A stretch of 45,596 nt of DNA from Sphingomonas sanguinis NBRC 13937 (GTDB lineage: Bacteria; Pseudomonadota; Alphaproteobacteria; Sphingomonadales; Sphingomonadaceae), in NCBI RefSeq assembly GCF_001591005.1, contig NZ_BCTY01000030.1, positions 1-45,596 of the forward strand, read 5' to 3'. The notes under the pieces were generated by a model. The model made no database searches and was not told where the DNA came from. It was given only the letters and a program-made list of their open reading frames with translations. Shown here piece by piece: positions 41,853 to 45,596 of the stretch. Numbering within the stretch: position 1 is the stretch's first letter; the number at the start of each line of letters is the position of its first letter. Position numbers and translations under genes: made by a program.

Positions 41853-42968
41853 ATGACGATCACTCCCGCCCATTGGTCGGCCGACGCGCTGGCCGGGATC
41901 GCCGCGCAGGACGACGCCCGCCTGCCCGTCTTCGGCCCCGCTGACGTAGTGCCGATCCTGCCGACCCACGATCTATGGGACATGTGGCAGATCGCCTATG
42001 CCGATGGCCGCACCGCCTTTTTCGGCGGGCGGAGCTGGTGGTTCTTCCTGGCGACGCCGCGCTTCGACGATCCCGAGTTGCGGCACGACGCCGCACGCAT
42101 CCGCCTGACCAGCCACGGCGCGGACGGCTGGCGCGATCATGGGGAGACCTTTGCCGACGGCTTCACGCCGGGCAGCCGCGAATGGTCGGGCTCGGCGGTG
42201 TTGGGCGAGGACGATACGACCCTGACCATGTATTTCACCGCCTCGGGGCGGCGCGGACAGCCCCGCACTTTCGAGCAGCGTCTGTTCGAGACGGTCGGCC
42301 GCTTCCTGCCCGACGAGGCGCGTACCGAAGGCTGGAGCGAACCGGTCGAAAGCGTCATGGCGGACGGCCATCATTATATCGTCGCCAACCAGGCCGAGCC
42401 GGAAAATGGCGGCATCAAGGGCTTTCGCGATCCGGGCTATTTCCGCGATCCGTCGGACGGCGCGGAGTATCTGCTGTTCGTCGGCTCGGCCGGCTGGGTC
42501 AACCAGGATATCGACGGCGTCGTCGGCGTAGCCAAGCGCGAAGAGAGTGGCTGGGCCGTCCAGCCGCCGCTGATCGAGGCGCTGGGCGTCAACAGCGAGC
42601 TGGAGCGCCCGCATATCGTCATGCAGGACGGCCGCTATTATTGCTTCTGGTCGACGCAAGGAAAACGCTTCGCCCCCGGCCTGGGTGCGCCGACCGGGCT
42701 TTACGCCATGGTCGCCGACCGCTTTGCCGGGCCGTGGCGACCGGTCAATGGCACCGGCCTGGTCGCGGGCAATCCGGTCGCCGAGCCCACCCAGGCCTAT
42801 TGCTGGTGGGTGACGGGCGAAGGCGATGTGATTAGCTTCGTCGACTATTGGGGCATGAACGGCCGCGACGCGAGCGACGACGTGCCGCTGCGCCGCGAAC
42901 GCTTCGGCGGCACCGCCGCGCCTTGGTTCCGCCTGAACTTCGACGGCGACCGTGTGACGATCGCGTAA
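41853..42968 (+). CDS. GH68 levansucrase/sucrose hydrolase, cytoplasmic
   Basis: 371-aa five-bladed beta-propeller enzyme splitting sucrose and transferring fructose to water or fructans. The family triad is in place: nucleophile Asp43 in LWDMWQ, transition-state stabiliser Asp193 in FRDPGYF and acid/base Glu251 in ELERPH. EWSGSA is also a GH68 signature. There is no signal peptide, and the protein starts close to the first blade, as in Zymomonas-type enzymes. It is shorter than Bacillus SacB. Coupling to the MFS gene suggests an intracellular invertase-like role rather than levan synthesis outside the cell. A GAGG ribosome site precedes ATG 41853. Confidence 0.92.
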   Translation: MTITPAHWSADALAGIAAQDDARLPVFGPADVVPILPTHDLWDMWQIAYADGRTAFFGGRSWWFFLATPRFDDPELRHDAARIRLTSHGADGWRDHGETFADGFTPGSREWSGSAVLGEDDTTLTMYFTASGRRGQPRTFEQRLFETVGRFLPDEARTEGWSEPVESVMADGHHYIVANQAEPENGGIKGFRDPGYFRDPSDGAEYLLFVGSAGWVNQDIDGVVGVAKREESGWAVQPPLIEALGVNSELERPHIVMQDGRYYCFWSTQGKRFAPGLGAPTGLYAMVADRFAGPWRPVNGTGLVAGNPVAEPTQAYCWWVTGEGDVISFVDYWGMNGRDASDDVPLRRERFGGTAAPWFRLNFDGDRVTIA

Positions 42969-42998
42969 ACTCCGATCCACGCCGTTAGAATGGCGACA

Positions 42999-43018
42999 CC
43001 CCGCCTCAGGCTGCGGGG
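42999..43018. terminator. Weak hairpin between convergent GH68 and ompW genes
   Basis: CCCCGC and GCGGGG pair across an 8-base loop, 30 bp after the GH68 stop and 35 bp before the end of ompW. No T run follows on either strand, so termination is only a guess. Confidence 0.35.
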
Positions 43019-43053
43019 CTGGACCGGACACTTCCAGCCCTGCCGCCGCTGCT

Positions 43054-43752
43054 TCAGAGCCGCAGGCCCATACCGACCCCGAAGACCAGGGGATTGAGGT
43101 CCAGCTTCACCTGCTGCGTGCCCGCTGCCGCCGTATCCAGGCGGACAATGGTGCCCATATCGATATATTTGACGTCCAGGTTCAGGAACAGCTTGGGCGT
43201 GATGTCGACATCCACCCCGGCCTGCGCCGCCCATCCGATGCTGTCCTTCATCCCGACATGGGTCCGCCCGACGGCCGCCTGCAGCCCGTCCGAGGCCTTT
43301 TCGTTCCAGAAGACCGTGTAGTTGATCCCCGCGCCGAGATAGGGGCGGACATGGGCGGTCGGGGTGAAATGATATTGGGCGGTCAGCGTCGGCGGCAGCA
43401 CCCAGGTCGTCGCCAGCGTACCGATACCGCCGGTGGTCCCGCTGGTGCCCTTGGCGCTATGCCTGGTCGTGGAGGCGATCAGCTCGAAGCCGAGATGGTC
43501 CGTGGCCATATAAGTGGCATCGACTTCCGGCATCACGGCGTTGCCGACCGCCAGACGCTCGTTCGGAAAGGCGGGCGTGATGCCCCCCGAATCCTCATTG
43601 GGCACGACGGTGATGGCTCGGACGCGCAGCAACACGTCGCCAGCCCGAATGCCGACCCGTGCCGCATCGGCGCTCTGCGCCAAGGCGGGCGTGGCCATCG
43701 CAAGCCCCGCCAGCACGGCCAGCACCATCGCGGCCTTCATGGGGGTGTTCAT
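43054..43752 (-). CDS. ompW: OmpW-family outer-membrane protein
   Basis: 232-aa eight-stranded beta-barrel porin. The signal peptide is MKAAMVLAVLAGLAMATPALAQ-like, cleaved near residue 25. The mature part starts DAARVGIRAGDVLLRVRAITVVPNE, a typical OmpW opening; PTLTAQYHF and HVRPYLGAGINYT are conserved strands, and the protein ends GMGLRL. It forms a small hydrophobic channel for nonpolar or small molecules. AAGGAG lies about 8 bases before ATG 43752. Two FNR-type boxes lie upstream, in line with known oxygen control of ompW in Escherichia coli. Confidence 0.93.
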   Translation of the reverse strand: MNTPMKAAMVLAVLAGLAMATPALAQSADAARVGIRAGDVLLRVRAITVVPNEDSGGITPAFPNERLAVGNAVMPEVDATYMATDHLGFELIASTTRHSAKGTSGTTGGIGTLATTWVLPPTLTAQYHFTPTAHVRPYLGAGINYTVFWNEKASDGLQAAVGRTHVGMKDSIGWAAQAGVDVDITPKLFLNLDVKYIDMGTIVRLDTAAAGTQQVKLDLNPLVFGVGMGLRL

Positions 43753-43813
43753 CGCTCAGTCTCCTTGTCCGAATGGGATGGAGACAGGCTAGGTCGATGG
43801 CGGGGAGCGGCCT

Positions 43814-43849
43814 TTGACGAAGGACAAGCGCCGATTTGACCGTGGTCAA
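43814..43849 (-). promoter_or_regulatory. Tandem FNR/FixK-type boxes before ompW
   Basis: TTGAC-CGTG-GTCAA at 43836-43849 is a perfect dyad of the FNR/CRP-family pattern TTGAY-N4-RTCAA. TTGAC-GAAG-GACAA at 43814-43827 is a one-mismatch copy, exactly 22 bp away. On the minus strand a -10-like TAGCCT lies at 43791-43786, which would put the nearer box close to -41.5. Confidence 0.6.
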
Positions 43850-43881
43850 AACCGTTCGGATACGGCCCCTGCCAGTACTGC

Positions 43882-44946
43882 TCAGGCGGTTTCGCGCGGG
43901 ATCAGTTCCGGGTCGAGCACCACGGACCCCGCCTCGCGCCCGGCGATGCGCGCGAACAGCGCCTCGACCATAGCCTGGGCACCCGCGGCGATATCCTGGC
44001 GGATGGTGGTGATGCGCGGCACCGCCTGCGCGGCGAGCGGCAGGTCGTCATAGCCGATGACAGGCAGCATGTCGGGCACCGCGATAGACCGGTCCGCCAG
44101 CACCCGCACCGCCGTCATCGCGATCATGTCGGACGCCGCGACCATGCCGTCGATCGACAGGCGGCCGCTTCCGTCCTCCAGCCCCCCCTCTTCGAGCAAG
44201 GCGTCGATATGCGCGCCGATCTCCTGCTCCATCACATCGGAGGCGAGATGGGTCGGAAGCTGGACGGGGCTGCCCTCCAGCCCGGCCTCCGCCATGGCCC
44301 GCGCCACGCCGTCATGCCGCTGGCGGATTTCGGGCGCGCCGATATCGCCTAGAAAGGCGATCCGGCGGCACCCCCGCTCCATCAGCCGCCGACCCGCCAG
44401 ATAGCCGCCCAGCGCATTGTCGGTGCCGACCGCCGCATGAACCTGATCGGGCAGCGTCACGCCCCAGGCGACCAGCGGGCGATAGCGGCGCGCGACGCGC
44501 TCGATTGCGTCATATTGGTCGGACTGGCCGATCAGCAGCACGCCGTCAACCATGCCGCTATCGACCACCCGGTCCAGCCAATCGGCGGCCTCGGGAATCA
44601 CGCGCGACAGCATCACGTCGTACCCATTCTCGGTCAGCGCGTCGGCGAGGTGGCCGAGCATGGTCATGAAGAATGGGTCGGACAAATGCTGACGCCGGTC
44701 ATGGCCCAGCGGCACGACGATGCCGATCACCCCGGTACGACGGGTCCGCAATCGGCTGGCCATCTGGTTCGGGCGAAAGCCATGTTCATCCGCCAGCGCC
44801 TGAATCCGCGCCCGCGTTTCGGGATTGACCAGCGCCTTGCCCGCCAGCGCGCGCGACACCGTGCCGGGCGACACGCCCGCCATCTGCGCCAGATCCGCGA
44901 TCGTTCGCACGCGACGATCACCGCCGCCCGTGATATTGTCTGTCAT
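43882..44946 (-). CDS. LacI-family transcriptional regulator (second paralogue)
   Basis: 354-aa repressor. The helix-turn-helix reads TIADLAQMAGVSPGTVSRALAGK, followed by the hinge NQMASRLRTRRTGVIGIVVPLGHDRRQ and a sugar-binding core to the C-terminus. Most motifs match the first LacI protein (29229-30251), including SGMVDGVLLIGQSDQ and the C-terminal TTIRQDIAAGAQAMVEALF. It is convergent in layout with the MFS-GH68 pair, separated by ompW. It probably reads the same type of TTGCAA/CG operator and regulates MFS-GH68, the receptor locus, or both. ATG 44946 was chosen. Confidence 0.92.
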   Translation of the reverse strand: MTDNITGGGDRRVRTIADLAQMAGVSPGTVSRALAGKALVNPETRARIQALADEHGFRPNQMASRLRTRRTGVIGIVVPLGHDRRQHLSDPFFMTMLGHLADALTENGYDVMLSRVIPEAADWLDRVVDSGMVDGVLLIGQSDQYDAIERVARRYRPLVAWGVTLPDQVHAAVGTDNALGGYLAGRRLMERGCRRIAFLGDIGAPEIRQRHDGVARAMAEAGLEGSPVQLPTHLASDVMEQEIGAHIDALLEEGGLEDGSGRLSIDGMVAASDMIAMTAVRVLADRSIAVPDMLPVIGYDDLPLAAQAVPRITTIRQDIAAGAQAMVEALFARIAGREAGSVVLDPELIPRETA

Positions 44947-45019
44947 GAGCGAGTGCTAACCGGACCTTTTGCCGCCGGACAAGCAGCCAACGGAAAATCC
45001 GGCCCTTTCCTTACATGGA

Positions 45020-45475
45020 TCAACGATATTCGGCGGTGACGTCGATCTTCCAACCCTGCAACGCGACCACCCGCTTGTTTTCGCAGACGGGTACGCCGAT
45101 CACGCGCATCCAGCGCTGGTCACCCGCCATGCGCAGACCAGCGTCGATCGTAAACCCGCGCCGGTGGCGGATCGCATAGAATCTCAGCCGCTCGACGGCC
45201 GAAAGCGACTCGCTCTGGTAGAGAGGCAGAACAGCCAAACGCTCGGGCATTTGATCCCGGTGCCAGTCGAAGAGATTAAACACGCCGGTCGACCAGCTCA
45301 GTCGCTGCGTCGACAAATCGCAATGCCAGCGTCCGATACCCCGCGCGGCCAGCCATTCGTCATCCGCCTCGGCATAGTTCACATCCGGCGCATCGAGGCG
45401 GCCTAGATCGAAACGCTGACCACTTTCGAATAGGGGCCAGCTATGATTCAGCGCGAGCGGTTCGGCGGGTTTCAT
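45020..45475 (-). CDS. Small PAS-domain-like protein
   Basis: 151-aa protein without signal peptide or membrane span. The central part, GIGRWHCDLSTQRLSWSTGVFNLFDWHRDQMP, follows the PAS pattern of an aromatic Trp, DL and WS-x-G-V. The end, DQRWMRVIGVPVCENKRVVALQGWKIDVTAEYR, resembles the closing strands of a PAS_3 domain with the DVT exit motif. No output domain follows, so it would be a stand-alone sensor or adaptor, or a remnant of a longer signalling protein. ATG 45475 has GAGGAG about 7 bases upstream. It ends 73 bp before the second LacI gene on the same strand. Confidence 0.7.
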   Translation of the reverse strand: MKPAEPLALNHSWPLFESGQRFDLGRLDAPDVNYAEADDEWLAARGIGRWHCDLSTQRLSWSTGVFNLFDWHRDQMPERLAVLPLYQSESLSAVERLRFYAIRHRRGFTIDAGLRMAGDQRWMRVIGVPVCENKRVVALQGWKIDVTAEYR

Positions 45476-45551
45476 CGGACACTCCTCGAAGCCTGTCGTC
45501 ATAGGCTCGCAGAAGTTAATCCTGATTTAAATCAATTCGTGAATTGAGTGC

Positions 45552-45576
45552 CGCCCCCGGGTCTCCGCCGGGGGCG
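45552..45576. terminator. Strong hairpin near the window end
   Basis: CGCCCCCGG and CCGGGGGCG pair perfectly across a 7-base loop, without a clear T run. It lies between the PAS-like gene start and a possible minus-strand stop codon at 45584-45586, so it may end transcription of a gene that lies mostly beyond the window. The rest of 45476-45551 is an AT-rich probable promoter. Confidence 0.55.
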
Positions 45577-45596
45577 ACGCCGATCAGACTTTCTCC

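Noticed and set aside
1..45596. CRISPR arrays, tRNA or rRNA genes, prophage, transposase or toxin-antitoxin genes
   Set aside because: Looked for on both strands; no regularly spaced repeats, tRNA-like cloverleafs or proteins of these classes were seen.

Overview
The window looks like chromosome from a GC-rich alphaproteobacterium of the Sphingomonadaceae, most likely Sphingomonas. The reasons are two TonB-dependent receptors, paired carbohydrate loci with LacI regulators, an alphaproteobacterial ohrR/ohr pair, and three copies of a ~130-bp nested inverted repeat lying just behind gene ends. No rRNA, tRNA, CRISPR, integrase or transposase was seen. The assignment is by protein character only.

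Layout. (1) 97-5080: LpxH-like phosphoesterase, GT4 glycosyltransferase, repeat copy A, CPA1 Na+/H+ antiporter, DUF3667 membrane protein. (2) 5375-16137: a tightly packed five-gene plus-strand operon of exported glycosidases: GH2 beta-mannosidase, GH3 of beta-xylosidase type, GH125 alpha-1,6-mannosidase, GH92 alpha-mannosidase and GH29 fucosidase. The set matches the sugars of a plant-type N-glycan core (mannose, xylose, fucose). Repeat copy B follows, then a patatin-like phospholipase. (3) 17443-22969, minus strand: GT2 glycosyltransferase, ChbG/HpnK-type deacetylase, ECF sigma factor, FecR anti-sigma factor and an STN-domain TonB receptor, probably one transcription unit ending in a cell-surface signalling trio. 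(4) 23178-29160: GT39 membrane glycosyltransferase, YghU-type GST, a large unrecognised secreted protein, and divergent ohrR/ohr with twin palindromes between them. (5) 29229-34550: LacI regulator, TonB receptor and a divergent flavin-dependent tryptophan-halogenase homologue. (6) 34677-40307: FAD-dependent oxidoreductase, DPP-IV-like peptidase, small hypothetical protein, acyl desaturase and a divergent ArsR-type repressor. (7) 40453-44946: MFS sugar transporter, cytoplasmic GH68 sucrose-splitting enzyme, OmpW porin and a second LacI regulator. (8) 45020-45475: PAS-like protein.

How the genes fit together. Regions 5 and 7 look like two arms of one sucrose/fructoside uptake regulon. The two LacI proteins are close paralogues. 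An 11-bp core of a LacI-type operator, and TTGCAA elements spaced 13 bp apart, occur both in the receptor/halogenase intergenic region and in front of the MFS-GH68 pair. The inferred route is receptor (outer membrane), MFS (inner membrane), then GH68 in the cytoplasm, resembling the Xanthomonas sux locus but with GH68 where amylosucrase would be. Other control elements seen: tandem FNR-type boxes 22 bp apart before ompW, a dyad between the desaturase and ArsR genes, a 22-bp dyad before the glycosidase operon, and intrinsic terminators after ohr and after the sucrose-locus receptor.
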